Assembly: GCF_000002995.4 (NCBI RefSeq)
Contig: NW_025062478.1
Coordinates: 8,222,001-8,286,000 of the forward strand
Length of the DNA: 64,000 nt
Reading direction: 5' to 3'
Origin: Brugia malayi
Lineage: Eukaryota; Nematoda; Chromadorea; Rhabditida; Onchocercidae
The notes under the pieces were generated by a model, which saw only the letters and a list, made by a program, of their open reading frames with translations, did not search any database and was not told where the DNA came from. Of this stretch, positions 1-12,449 are shown piece by piece. Each line of letters starts with the position of its first letter. Within the stretch, counting starts at the first letter, position 1. A program made the position numbers and the translations under genes.

Positions 1-256
1 TCTGTTTATGAATTACTTTTGGAAATCGATTACACGAAATAATAGGCCAAATTTACAAAAGGAGGCAAAATATATTATTAGTGATATGTTTTATCACCAC
101 TGATTTTTCATTACCATAACGGTGAAATTTTTAAATCGGTCGTCTACACGAGATCAGTTTATTCTTTTTTGTCTATATTTAAAAATATATATTCAGTTAT
201 TTGAATTCGTATTTTTACGTTTACTGTTCAGAAGTTTCTTTTATTGAAATTTCAGA

Positions 257-293
257 ATGACCCTCGCTGTTTTCGTACTTTTCATATTTTTGG
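257..293 (+). CDS. possible first exon, signal peptide only
   Basis: A TTTCAG acceptor is followed after one base by ATG and a purely hydrophobic run (MTLAVFVLFIFLG) that ends at a GTATAAG donor. This looks like a trans-spliced first exon coding for a signal peptide. I could not find a partner exon that continues the frame, so it may be a relic or belong to an unrecognised gene. Confidence 0.25.
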
Positions 294-691
294 GTATAAG
301 GTGATATACGATTTCAACAATTAAGCATTATTATAATTTATAAATTACTTTCGTTTATTCACTGAGGGAATTCAAACGAATGCTAATCTTCAACGCTTGT
401 TTCAAAATATGTAAATTTTGGCAAAACATTATGTAGACATAACGATTGGATAAGGTAAGATTATTGTACTGTTTTTAATTGATTGCTTCCATTGCGGTTA
501 ATTGCCATTAATACTAACAGTGGTGTAAAAATGATGAGTAAGTTTCTTGCTTCATTTATCATTAATCCAAAGACCTTTTAATGCTTTAGAAGAAAGTTAA
601 GCAGTATTTAATTTTGATTGCTGGAAAAATTGGCAAACAAAAAAAAAATTAGAGGAACAAAAATGGAAAATTTATAGGCAAGTTTTATGTC

Positions 692-1417
692 ATGTTGTTT
701 ATATCAATAAACATACTTTGCATCGTTGAAGATTCTTCTATATTTGCTTGGGTAAGTTACACTTGTACTGCAAAATTCATATTGCAATAAAGTTATTTTA
801 TTCCTAGACAATATATAGAAAATATTTTTAAAGATTGATCAAGAAATTGCACTGCCAAGTATTTTGATACAAGTTATGAATTATTGCAGCAGGGTAAAGA
901 TATAAAATATTAACGATCTTTGTATCCATTTTTCCTGCAGGTTAATAATTCGATGTCAATAATTGACGATGCAAGAATGCAAAAAATGGATGACTTACGT
1001 CAGACAATCAATTCAAAATATTACCAAAAACTTTTAAATTTGATGCGTATGTAACATTCATCACTTTCAAAGTATTTGTTAGCATCTACAATTTAACAGT
1101 GTCACTGATTAATGTTCATTACAAGTTAATTACGTCAATATCAAGAGATGTGATGCATGCTCCCACGATTCTTGTCACCAAAGTGTAGCATGAACGATCA
1201 TCGTCTAGATTAACGGACACAATTTAAAAGCTGGCTTGAAATTGCTAGCATAAATACTTCACGTGTTCAGTTATATATTCCACAGTGCTTCCATATTGCA
1301 TGACATGGCAATCTTATCATCAAAATGCTAGAACTCGAGCTATATTCCTTAATAATGACAATAATAGTAGCAACACTTTTTTATCATTACTATGGGAAAC
1401 GTAAAAATAGACTATGA
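692..1417 (+). CDS. candidate small single-pass membrane protein (83 aa)
   Basis: Family not recognised. Three exons join in phase: 692-751, 941-1046 and 1332-1417. Their splice sites are good (TGG|GTAAGT, TTCCTGCAG|, ATGC|GTATGT, AATGCTAG|). Exon 1 codes for a hydrophobic leader starting MLFISINILC. Exon 2 is polar and charged (IDDARMQKMDDLRQ). Exon 3 carries one membrane segment (LIMTIIVATLFYHYY) followed by basic GKRKNRL and a stop. This suggests a secreted leader, a short outer part, one membrane span and a short basic cytosolic tail. The order of features and the matching phases argue for a real gene, but I see no homologue. The next 1 kb holds another candidate of the same style. Confidence 0.45.
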
Positions 1418-1994
1418 TGTATTTCACAAATGCAGTAACCAAAAAGGAACGTCAAAAGCGGCAAATTGAAGAACCAACATATTTGGGAACTAATCGGATA
1501 TTTACGAAACTTGATAATACCGTTGCTAGCATGATAACAACTATCGCAATTTATGAATTAAACGATATAAATGTGTTTGTTCATTTTTCAACTAATCATT
1601 AATGAATTTTAAAACATATACTATTATCGCCAACAATTTGAGTTCAAATGTCACTGAGACTAAGGCAATATTGATCAGTTGTCAGCAAAATGATTATGGG
1701 AGATAGAATGAACAAACATTATTTACATGCAAAGGATAGAAAAGTAAGTTTCAGAAATTTCTTTAAAGAGAATAAATCACTGAAATGTATGTTTTACCTC
1801 AGTTTCATTTTCATTTCTAGTTATATCGCAACAAAATTAAACTGCTTGAAATATGTTGGAGAAACTATTCAAATGATCAACAAACAAGCTGATAACGGCA
1901 GCATGTTTGTATTAAATCAACTTATTTTTAGCTCCACAAAAATTTCAAATGATTAACAAATGATAAAGAATTAATAAAAGAGTAATTTGTGCAG

Positions 1995-2250
1995 AATATG
2001 GATTTTCATGTTAATTATTTATTGGATGCTAATACCCGTATTCATTTGGGTTGCAATTATTTTGTTTATGTGGAAAAATCTTCGATTGCATTGGCGTAAA
2101 ATTATCGCACCAATGGCAACTGCGGTAAGACATCAATATAGCAATAGCAATACAAGATAGCATTACAATAAAACATTGTAGTTTATTTTGTAATAATTAA
2201 AGCATCGGAAGCAAAAGAAGATTTCAGAAGCATTGCGAAGCAAGCGGTAA
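1995..2250 (+). CDS. candidate small membrane protein, two exons
   Basis: Family not recognised. Exon 1995-2124 lies between a GTGCAG acceptor and a GTAAGA donor. In one frame it is a long hydrophobic stretch (MLIPVFIWVAIILFMW) followed by basic KNLRLHWRK. Exon 2203-2250 adds a basic tail (HRKQKKISEALRSKR, stop). The first in-frame ATG is at 2008, giving about 54 aa. An upstream open piece at 1690-1743 ends at GTAAGT, but its phase leads into another frame of the 1995 exon, so the true start is unsolved. That other frame is also open for 34 codons, which lowers confidence. Confidence 0.3.
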
Positions 2251-3420
2251 TCTATTAAATGTGGAAAACGAAATTATGACAATGCCAACATGGGACGGTT
2301 AGCTGTTTCTTTTTTTGTAGGAAGCCATGAAATATTTTGTTAAAGTTATTTCATTTATGAATAATTTAATTTCATTCATTTACACTTAAAAGAATATTTG
2401 ATGCATGAACTACGTTGCTCATCTAAATTGTGCATTAAATATAGGTTATTGCTGAAAAGATTATAGATAAAAGCACTAATCGATTAGTCATTAATTGACA
2501 AATCACTTGATTAGAATTCTTAAAAAAGTGTACTCAAGTTCGAAACAAAAAACTAGTGTTAATGGAAAATGATAATCTGACCCTATATTTTGCTAGTTAC
2601 AGTTTTGTTTTAATTACGATTACTTCGCGTTTTAATCATTCTCATCTATTTCCATCCCAGTTAAAGTATTTTGCGACCATTGGCCATGAAACTTCATGTG
2701 TTCAATGGAAATTAGGATATGAAATTAGATTTAGTCCTTTTTTTCTGCATGGACCATTCGCTTCATTATTTCTTCGCCACAACATTTATGTTTCAAAACA
2801 TGTATTAAGACTAATTTTCAGAATTTACGTCTTTCTCAGATTTTTTCTTACTTATCCTGCATTTGTTGTTCAAATTTTAAAATGACTTCTAGTGTTTGGT
2901 ATACTTTTCACCTTTATCGAATATTACTTTTTATGGAACTTCTTACAAAAAGAAACGTGAAATAAAACTGTTAAGTATTTTAAAATTCAATGTTAATTTC
3001 ATGCACAAATGTCAGAAATATCATACTTCTAATAATGCTATTTTCAATCCTTTTATGTTTTATACAGCATAATTAGTTTGCAAAATTTACGTTATCCAAA
3101 ATAGTCTAAGTGACGCCAATAGTTAATTTCAGAATTCGTTTTGCATGATCATTTCAATAATACATGTTTTGAACGATACTTGAGCAAAGATAAACTATCT
3201 CTGTATAACAAAAATGATCATTAAAATCATTATCAAAAATGAGTATAATAGTGAGTGTAGATCCAATAATCACACAAATTAAAGAATATAGTTGGATAGC
3301 TTGAATGAAACAAAAACTAAATTGATTCATTTTAGTTCGTTTTATATTTTCAAAATTACATTTACACTTTCAAAAAAAAAAATCATTTTATAATGAATGA
3401 ATAATTATGCTTTCATTAAG
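2251..3420. other. no recognisable gene
   Basis: AT-rich sequence. It contains an open stretch at 2556-2885 on the plus strand (110 codons) without splice support, known motifs or convincing composition. Nothing else is supported. Confidence 0.5.
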
Positions 3421-3542
3421 GTATCCTGGAAGCTCGCTTCGAGCAGACAACACAATCAGTGCATGATGAAATTAAATGGTTTCCTGAAGAGGATACGGCT
3501 GAAATGCGGAATCAGGGAGAAAAGAAAACGAATACGGAGTAG
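3421..3542 (+). CDS. candidate terminal exon
   Basis: Not recognised. After an ATTAAG acceptor, one frame reads a charged, soluble tail (ILEARFEQTTQSVHDEIKWF, then EEDTAEMRNQGEKKTNTE) to TAG at 3540-3542. The composition looks like a protein C-terminus. The exon needs an incoming phase of one base, and no exon that supplies it was identified, so this is an isolated candidate. Confidence 0.3.
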
Positions 3543-5025
3543 TGAAAGAGTAATATGTATGCATGTATAATTTAACGTTTTCACAATTTGTCAATTTGAT
3601 GTCAACAAAAGTTTCTGATAAAGATTTTCCGAAATACTGAACAACATGAAAGCGGAAACATGATGAACCATTTAGTTGCACATATAAATACAAATAGAGT
3701 CTACAAAGATATTTTGTCACAAATCTACTGGATTTATTCTTCTTCGACTAATCAAATTTATCATGATGAATCGGTATAAATCAAAGAATAAACAATGATA
3801 AGTATAACTGAGTATTGTGATGATAATAATCACTTGGATAAACGTTATAAAGAGAACATATTTGCTGTGTGCTAATTGATTTATGGATTATTTCAGTAAC
3901 TGATTGATAAGAAAAACTCATTGTTTTATAGAAAATTAGGAATCTAAAAATTTTCAAGCAATGTTCCGATATGTTTATTGAAAGGTATTATGTAAAAATT
4001 AAAGCAGCGTTCCGGAACTTTTACATAAATTTGCAAAATGAAGCTAATTAAAACCGGCAATCCATGTCAAATATTTTCACTTCAGCGAGGAATACAACTT
4101 CTTTTAGCTATTCATTTCAGATTTTAAAATCGAAGCACACAAATCAATCAGCCTATAATATACCATTTCTTGTTAGCTTAAGTGAATGTTAACAGGTTAC
4201 CGATCGCAGACTCCTAAAATATTCCAAGTGATAAAAATTTTTTGACCTTTTTATGAATATTTAAAAAAAAAAAAAAAAACAAATGGGAACAAAAAGTTTG
4301 ATTTGCTTTGCAATATGAACTGAAATTATCCATTAATTTTAAATGAACGAAACAATTCGAACTTTTCCAACCGGTCTGTGGGAGATCATGGAAAAAAGTG
4401 AATATCGATACATATCCTCATTTACTTATATCATTCTGTAAAATCATATATTAGAATTACACAAGAATCTTAACATTATAAATATTTGAACTTTTCAATT
4501 ATTTTTGCAATGGTTTTATGTAATTATTTCTTGGTTATTTCACAGCAAAAAAAAGATTAATATTTTTAATTTATAAATTATTGATTCTCGCTTGAATGAT
4601 TTCTATAAGATTAATTGAAAGATAGTTGAATGATAATAAAATAACTGATCAAGGATGATATCATTGTAATCATTATTTCTAAATGATTAGCAACAATGGT
4701 TTGATAAATGTTCGAATGACAGACAGTTAGATATTAGCAGAGTTTTGTTGTACAATTTTGATTCTAATGGAAAGAACTACTTTTTTCTGTCCATTTGAAG
4801 ATGTTTACATTTCATATCTTTTGATTTCTCTTATATTAAAGAAAATTCACCAATTGAATGCAAATGCGAAGCCTCATTGATGTAGCTGCATTAAACAATG
4901 CCCGCTTTCCTGAAGCTTTGGATGAGTAGTGCTATTTTGGAAAGCAATGCTTACAATTCAATTCAATTATTCCAAATAAATGCAAAGTAAAACAATTCTT
5001 ATATAAATGTCATCAAATCTTTCAG
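3543..5025. other. no recognisable gene
   Basis: AT-rich, with homopolymer A runs (about 4263-4280). A short open piece at 4859-4927 (ends ARFPEALDE before a GTAGTG) could be an exon, but its phase does not fit the long frame of the next candidate exon. Confidence 0.4.
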
Positions 5026-5247
5026 TGCAGGACGTTCGGCTCGATAACAATTCCGGTGCATTTCAGTCACACTGCAAATTATAAGCCATCTGCTTCTTCG
5101 TCGTCGCTACTAGATATTAGAAAAGAAAAACTGGAAGTTATATTCCTTCATTTCAAATGTTGCGCGAAAAATAGTTTACTTGTGAATGGCAGAAGGTTTA
5201 TTTTACCGGTACGGAATGTAGGACAGGAATTTTCTTATCATACTTGA
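5026..5247 (+). CDS. candidate terminal exon, 73 codons
   Basis: Not recognised. A TCTTTCAG acceptor at 5024-5025 opens a frame of 73 codons to TGA. It begins CRTFGSITIPVHFSHTANYK and contains a serine run (SASSSSLLD) and two close cysteines (KCCAK). There is no membrane segment and no known motif. Codon content looks plausible, but the upstream exon is not identified. Confidence 0.3.
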   Translation, partial: CRTFGSITIPVHFSHTANYKPSASSSSLLDIRKEKLEVIFLHFKCCAKNSLLVNGRRFILPVRNVGQEFSYHT

Positions 5248-5880
5248 AGAACGAGGATTACATCAATGCGTTCTGAATGAAGTGCATTAGACACAGTAGT
5301 GAATGCTGGAACTGTTAGTGTTATGTGCAAAAAATTCGTGTACGGAATTTGAATGGTTGATAATCTGCGCTTAATCATCGCTTGCCTGATTAAGTAAATA
5401 AATTTCATGAAGCATCCGCTTGGTGATATCATTCATAAACAACTCCTTTTGTATTTAATTTCAATCCGATTGATCAAATTAAACGATGATCGCAAAAAAA
5501 AGATCTGCTTTTGTCTTCACCGCTATTTTGTTGTTCAACATGATAATGGTAACAATTTTATTCTAAATTTTATCAGCCAGAATAATCGTTTTTAACAAAT
5601 AAAAGGACTGAAATTGATCAGATAGAAGTACTGTGCGAATAAAATGATCATTTTTTATTGATTTGTCAATAAAAATCCAATTGATCGATTGATTTTTTCC
5701 TCCATGTTGAATTTACTGTTTTATATTTCTTTCATAATCAAACCAAAAAAAAAAATTTTTTTAGTAATAAACATCATTGATGCCTGTTAATGAACTGTGG
5801 AAATTTTATCAATTTTATTTTATTTCCCATCTTCCACTATTTTTATCAACTTCATCATATTTAACAGTACATTATTATAG

Positions 5881-6582
5881 CCGACTTCAGCATCATCCTC
5901 TACGCCATCAAAATCAACAACATCAGTAACAACTTCAACAGCGTCCTCTACGACATCAAAATCAACAACATCAGTAACAACTTCAACAGCGTCCTCTACG
6001 ACATCAAAATCAACAACATCAGTAACAACTTCAACAGCGTCCTCTACGACATCAAAATCAACAACATCAGTAACAACTTCAACAGCGTCCTCTACGACAT
6101 CAAAATCAACAACATCAGTAACAACTTCAACAGCGTCCTCTACGACATCACAATCAACAACATCAGTAACAACTTCAACAGCGTCCTCTACGACATCAAA
6201 ATCAACAACATCAGTAACAACTTCAACAGCGTCCTCTACGACATCAAAATCAACAACATCAGTAACAACTTCAACAGCGTCCTCTACGACATCAAAATCA
6301 ACAACAACTGCAACTACTGTAAAAATGCCCTCTACGGCATCAACAACTCTAACAACTTCAAAACGTGTCACTCTTATTTCTACAGCACCACGAACGATGC
6401 TTACAGAACCTCCTTTAAGAGATGTATTAATTTCAACGATCTTGCCTTCCTTAACGGTAGCTCCAGTTCCTAAATTAGAAGCACAAAATTGGTGGTACTG
6501 GTGGTGTTGGTGGTATCCATCAAGTACTGCTTGTTTTTGGGGCGTGTGGAGTTTGAATTACATGTATTCTTGGTACATGTAG
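5881..6582 (+). CDS. candidate mucin-like Ser/Thr-rich exon with 48-bp coding repeats
   Basis: An ATTATAG acceptor at 5879-5880 opens a plus-strand frame of 233 codons to a TAG. The first part is built of 16-residue units (TTSVTTSTASSTTSKS), encoded by the minisatellite listed separately. A non-repeat Ser/Thr/Pro stretch follows (LTTSKRVTLIST, TMLTEPPLRDV, PSLTVAPVPK), typical of O-glycosylated secreted or surface proteins. The frame then turns unusually Trp-rich (WWYWWCWW) because of GGT/GGTGTT runs. The true exon probably ends near 6488-6490 at a GT donor, or there is a frameshift. No 5' or 3' partner exons were found. The opposite strand is also open through the repeat, so strand choice rests on the flanking composition. 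Confidence 0.45.
   Translation, partial: PTSASSSTPSKSTTSVTTSTASSTTSKSTTSVTTSTASSTTSKSTTSVTTSTASSTTSKSTTSVTTSTASSTTSKSTTSVTTSTASSTTSQSTTSVTTSTASSTTSKSTTSVTTSTASSTTSKSTTSVTTSTASSTTSKSTTTATTVKMPSTASTTLTTSKRVTLISTAPRTMLTEPPLRDVLISTILPSLTVAPVPKLEAQNWWYWWCWWYPSSTACFWGVWSLNYMYSWYM
5893..6369 (+). repeat. 48-bp minisatellite, about nine units
   Basis: Units start at 5893, 5941, 5989, 6037, 6085, 6133, 6181, 6229 and 6277. The inner copies are almost identical, with a single A-to-C variant in the 6133 copy. The outer copies (5893, 6277 and a partial one at 6325) are degenerate. The unit length is a multiple of three, so both strands stay open. Confidence 0.95.
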
Positions 6583-7174
6583 TTTTTAGAATCCCAAAGG
6601 CAATAGATCAGTTGAGAAATGCTTCAGAAAGCTATTTATGGCCTTTTAGTGTCATTCTAATGATTGTTATGATTTTGATCAATAAATGTCAGTTATCAGA
6701 ATTGATAGTAAGGAACGTACTTCCATTGATGTTCCCGTTAATTGATATTTATATTACAATTGAAGATCGCTTCAGTTTTTGATTTCATTCATTTTTTTTA
6801 TCTAGGTTTTTTTTTTTTTTTAACTTTTCGAAGTTTATGAAATTGATTTTGATTAATAAATGCTGATGCAGTGATGACAGCAAATATCATATTTTTCAAG
6901 ATTCAAATATTTTATTCCCAAAGTTGAAGATTTTGACGCAAATATTCGATGCAATCCGAATGCTTTGAAGTCACTGCATAGCTTATGGTAATTTATCAAA
7001 TTAAATTATCATTTTAAATAAATCACAAATAAAACATTCCTTCCTTCCGTTCCACAATCAATAGATCATATGAAATACTGGAAATTTTGCAACTGAAAAG
7101 CTACCAAAACGTAATTTGATTTTTTTATTTTATTGATTTCTGTTTGGTCACATCGAAAGAAGTGATGAATGCTG
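6583..7174. other. no recognisable gene
   Basis: AT-rich with T runs near 6810. A short open frame that overlaps the end of the minisatellite exon continues to 6782 and contains one hydrophobic stretch (FSVILMIVMILI). This could be the frame-shifted continuation of the mucin-like gene, but there is no splice evidence. Confidence 0.3.
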
Positions 7175-7772
7175 TTATTTATTCTCAAGCTTGCACAATT
7201 CTTCCCAAGATTGTCTAGTGAAAGTTGCAAAAAGCTCTCTATATGCTTACCTTTGACGATGATTTTTTCTGATATTCAGGAAGAAAAGGAATAAAATAAG
7301 TATGGAAGTAGCAGCGAATAAAATCTGAAAGAGAACGCATTGAAAGTAAAACTTTTTTTTTGCTTTTTTGCGCAAGAAGTGATAAATTAATGTTTCAATT
7401 TTTAACTAACTTTTTAATCAAAACTTAATTTCACATATCAACTCTTTGTTATCTGTAACTCAAAATCATGCAATTCAGAAAAGCTTACTGTCGAGAAACG
7501 TAAACGTAATGTGTACCACCAAGCAGCAGCAATGAAGTTTTCTTCTTCGTCCCCACTGATGAAAATCGCAAGTTTTTGGGTTGTTTGAAAAGAATTTGAA
7601 GAACAAATTGCATGAAGTACAGCACAAGCAAATTGTGCTATTCGATACTGAAAGCGACAAATAGAAATTGTTTTATAACAAGAAATTCCTTTCAACAGTA
7701 GTGGGATAAGGAAATTAGATACTGCTGGTCCTGCCGATATTCTTGAAATTAGGTCGAAAAATTCAGCTGCTT
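7175..7772 (-). CDS. candidate membrane protein, 3' three exons
   Basis: Family not recognised. Three minus-strand exons join in phase. The first is about 7772-7499 (its upstream limit is uncertain). It carries cysteine-rich and then acidic sequence (SGDEEENFIAAAWWYTLRL) and ends at a GTAAGC donor. The second, 7324-7251, follows TCTTTCAG and codes for one membrane segment (ILFAATSILILFLFFL) plus NIRKNHRQR. The third, 7214-7175, codes for QSWEELCKLENK and a TAA stop. The picture is an outer domain, one membrane span, a basic stop-transfer and a short cytosolic tail. The 5' part was not found. Confidence 0.45.
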
Positions 7773-10700
7773 TTTTTTCTCACTTTATTATATGCATCAA
7801 ATTTACCTTGGAAGGCACATAATAAAGATTATCGATGTTGAATGTAGATGAGTAGCTAATGTAGGAAGCAATCGTGCCAAAGTTGATACTTTTCTCAAAG
7901 ATAGAAGCTTGCGTTTTAATTTTTTTTTTTTTTTTTATGGTATATTGTGTTATCCATATATACCATGTAATGATGAATCTCGGAATTTCAACGAAACAGA
8001 AAAGAATTTAAGGAAAGAAACGTATGTTTGTTTGATAAGTGAAAGTATGTCGGATTTACCATAATCGTGAAATATGTATGGGTTAGACGCTGATATCGAT
8101 ATGAAAAGTGAGTAATTGATGCAAACGATAGAAAAAACGATAAGGATATTGCGATGTACTTGAGAAGACTTTGTGATGGAGCAATCAGTATCGTCTGAAA
8201 AAAGTATCGGAAGGATATGGAGAAGCAGCGAAAACTTTTTAGAGTGAAATTTGTTGAAGTTGTATTAATTGCTTGTATCTGGCTGAATATCTGACCATTG
8301 CTTCTACAATTTGGGCAGCGATGGCAGGACTGAGACCTAGTCATTCTAGAATTTTTTAAAGTTATTTTAACAAATAGATACTAGTATATGATGTGGGGGC
8401 AATAAAGAGGTGGATATGAAAACGAGCTCAATAATGTAAAAACTCTTTAAATTTCTAGTTTTTGTTAGTAAAAAAAAAGTGCATGATTTATTTTACGATA
8501 ACTCTTATGCATAATGAGCTGCTACGGCATGACCTTTTTCGGATATGCGTAAAAAAGTTCGTGAGTGACAATGAAGTCGTAAATTGAACTCGTCAACATT
8601 AATTCCATCACTGATAGCACCTAAATTTAGAAATATATCATTTCCAAATCGGAAAAGAACATGTCCTGTCACAAATATAACTTCAATATATTTTTAATTC
8701 ATGTTTTTCAGTGATGCTATTACTGATACTGTTCGACTCAAATATTAAACTCAGCAAATGCTTACCAGAATTAGGCAATTAACTGCAATCATTGTACATG
8801 CACTTATTGCATGCATAGATATTATTAATATATTAAGTGATATTATTATTGATACTGTTCGACCCAATAACTACGGCAAAGTGAGACAATTTAGAAATGT
8901 TTGTTGTGGTCGTTTATGAAAGCGAGAATGTCTTGTGAGTTGATGGCAGAGTGATAACAATTTGTACTCTCTGCAAACATAAATAGATTTATCATTTGAC
9001 TTGATAACATTATAACAAATTTCTTGAATGATCTGGAATGTCAGAGTTGTCGGTAAATTAGAAGCAAATTAAGACTTCTATATTCCCATAAATTTTTACA
9101 CCGCTAGGTTGCCTCGTCTAAATATTTTCTCATCATACAGTTTTTGAGGGAAGAACTCGATTATTATTAATGAAATATTGTTCCAGAAGAAAAAATATTT
9201 AAGAAAAATGTCATAAACACAAATAAATCTAAACATTTTATATAGTTTCTCTTGAAATGGAAATGGATAATGGTGATACTATCAAAGATTGATTAATGCT
9301 CGGAACAGAAATAAGATATGAAAAAATGAAAAAAACTATAAGATATGAAGAATGTGGGTATGTGGTAAAAGCTTAAAAAGCAAATATGTAATTTTTCTGT
9401 TGTTTGGACACTTAAAATAACACACCATTGTTACTGCAAAATTTCAACAATGATAATGGTGATACTATCAAAAATTGCAATAAATGCTTTGAAGGCTTAT
9501 TTGCCTGTTCAGCAGACTGCCAGAAAAAACGAAGTAAATTTATAATGAGTCAAAATAATTTTGTGTTAAAATCAAAAGAAAAATTTGTGATCTAATGACT
9601 GATTGACTCAACTAAATAAAATTATTTCAGATTTATACCACCAGTGATAAGCCATTATCCAAAAGATTGACCCTCCAATTGTAACGAAGTTTATATGCCT
9701 TGTCCGGGATATTACAGTCTGTTAGCAAAGAACTGCTAGCATTGCTTAATATCGCGAGAATTGCAACTAATTTTATTATCAAGACCTTTCAGTGTGACAA
9801 GCAAACTGTTTGATCTTTGTTGTAAACCCAATCTACCTGCCACGTCGAAATACTTAAATCTTCCAGTGTGACACTCACTTTTCTTATAAAGTAATTCCTC
9901 TTTACTCACTGTAATTACGTGTTTTGCTGTAAGCCAGTGGTCACAGCAAACACTCACTCACTCAGTTCACTTCAGCAGACGGTGTGCGACAGCGGTGGCA
10001 GAGTGACAGTACGATGACACTTACGAACTGACTGACTGACTGACCGACTGTTGGCACTGTTCGGATCGTAAAGAACAGTGAAGCTATTGTTCAATTGGTG
10101 ACAACAACAAGGACATCCATTATGAACATTTCCCTGTACAGAATGGTCAAAAATGAGCCAAAAATAACATTTGTTAAAAACGATTTCCTTTTATTAAAAA
10201 AAAAAAAAAAAAAGAAAAAAAATTATTAATTATGAAGTGGAATTAAATAGTTATGAAGCAAGCGTAATATTAACAAAATCGAAAAGATTTTCGATATTTA
10301 CCATTCTCCAAAGATTGTCGCATTTGATTGCAATCCTTTTTAAAATAGTTTCAAATGGATGGGAAAAGAAGGACAACATTTATCATTTAACCAGTACTCC
10401 AGATAATTCAACAAAGGAATCTTTTGTGAGAAATTTCAATAAAGTAGGAACAACTAATAACAAAGTAGGAGATTGTGCAGTTCAGTGTATTTAAAATCTG
10501 TAGAAATCAATCATAGTTTGTTCAATCGCAGCTGAAAATGCTGATGTTTTTTATTCTCTACAGTCTGTATCTTTAGGTTTGATAGACTGGGATTCTTCGT
10601 TATGAAAAATGGGGCGAAATGGATTTAGTCAGTGTTCTCTTAAAAGATTTAAATAATTCTTAAGTCAATTGTACTAATAATGATAGAATATCTTATTAAA

Positions 10701-12399
10701 TTAATTTTAGTCTAACGTCAAATCATGAAATACGTTGTATGAAATATGTATATGCATGCTTAGTAAATGCACTGCAGCATGATAATATATTCGTAAGTAT
10801 CGTTGAAATTCAAAAAAAAAAAGATCCACAAAGTTTCGTTTTGAATTGTCATCATTTATAGTAATGAATGAATTATTTCCATCAAATGGCGATCACTTGA
10901 AAAGGTAATGTCCACTCGTGCTGATTTAGCAGCAGTACCTAATATATGCATCTAAATTTCTGCTGCATGGTACCGAAAAAAAAAAAAAAAGAAACTCAGA
11001 AAATCAAGACCGCACTAATGAATGTGATTTTATCTCTTATATAAAAATTAGCTTAATTGAGTTGAATTAATTTCCCTCCTAAAATCCAGTGAGAATGATT
11101 TTGGTACTTTTTATGGTTCATTGCTATTCAGAACTGATGTTACTAATAATATATCAGAATTGTTCCACAGTTATATGCAAATGAAAAAAGTCATATGCAA
11201 ATAGACTCAATTTGAAATTTATTCGTTTTTTTTCATTTCACTTTTTTTATATTACTATTGAAAACAGAAACAGGCGAAATTGAAACAAGCGACCTTCCAT
11301 AAAACTAACTGATATATTGAGAATCGGTAAGAAACAAAGCAAAGACACTTCAGACAAAGATTATAATGCTATGAAAACTTTTTTAATACTTCGCAACAAA
11401 TCATCACGTAAACTGAAGTAAAGGATGATTTCACAGGATCAATATCAACATACATGATTTTGAATGCATTAAATATTGGCCTTATTTGAATAAATTTTAT
11501 CTTTTTTATTGCAATGATTTTTTTTTTTTTTTTTTAATTTCCAAGTAAAATTTGACGAGAAACTTCTCTAAATGATACATATATTTATGTACTATCAAAA
11601 AATTGGTTGAAAATTGTCTCTTCCCATGAGGTGCACTTTTAAAGGAAACTTAATTGAAAGGTCGACCAATTTGATGTTATCATTGTGAGTGATTATTGAA
11701 AACTAACAGTAATCTACATAAAATTTCAAAAGATAGAAATTTATAACTTAGAGTATTCCACTTTCACGTTTATGTTATATCTTCTTACTCTAAATTATCC
11801 CTCTATATGAAATATGCGCAGTACTTAACATTGGAAGAGATAAAAGGTTCAGTGCAGGATTTATATTTTCAGTTGAAAATAAAGTCTGTAATAAAATATA
11901 TATTTTGGGTTAGAAATATTTTTCAAAACGAATTTGATAGCAGTACTGATAAGTCAGTAACAAACATATTGCTAATACTATTCTTTGTATGATGATTGAG
12001 TCTGATTTTAATAGGAATCATTTGAAAAAATTCATGAATTAGTGCAAAACATAAATCTAACAGTCTAAGGTGAATTATGCTAATAATTAAAATTCGCAAT
12101 AAAATTACTGTGTGTAATTAGCGAATGCATTCAAAAGCCATTTGAACTTAGAAGATGTTACAATAGTACTATAATAGAGAGAAACTGACAGAATATGCAA
12201 TATCATCTTCAAATATTTGAGCAGAAGATCTCATGCTTTGTTAGTATTAAATATAACACAGTTGTACCAATATCTGACGAGCAGTTCTTTTCACTATTCG
12301 CATGAAATATCTTATCGATAATGCCAATGGATACTCGGAAATTATATGCTTGAGAAAATAAACAGGTGTTTACCTACCTGCATTATCGATTTGGTCAAG
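7773..12399. other. long gene-poor stretch
   Basis: No conserved protein was recognised on either strand. There are several A/T homopolymers and two short direct-repeat pairs: 9266-9286 with 9452-9472 (21 bp identical), and a similar degenerate pair near 8708 and 8838. A less AT-rich island lies near 9950-10060, with a GACT-type simple repeat at about 10025-10050. A few 60-120 codon open frames exist without splice or motif support. Confidence 0.5.
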
Positions 12400-12449
12400 G
12401 ATTTCGTTTATTTTTATTGTTTTTTTATCTTTTTTTTTATTTTTTTTTA

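Noticed and set aside
2556..2885. 110-codon plus-strand frame
   Set aside because: No splice sites, no motif, odd composition and no link to neighbouring candidate exons.
5820..6371. 183-codon minus-strand frame with Val/Asp/Glu repeats
   Set aside because: It is the complement of the minisatellite; a multiple-of-three unit keeps both strands open. The plus strand has an acceptor and mucin-like non-repeat flanks, so it is preferred. Kept only as an alternative.
7988..8344. 118-codon minus-strand frame
   Set aside because: Ser/Phe/His-rich with no domain, no splice logic and no conserved block; probably chance.
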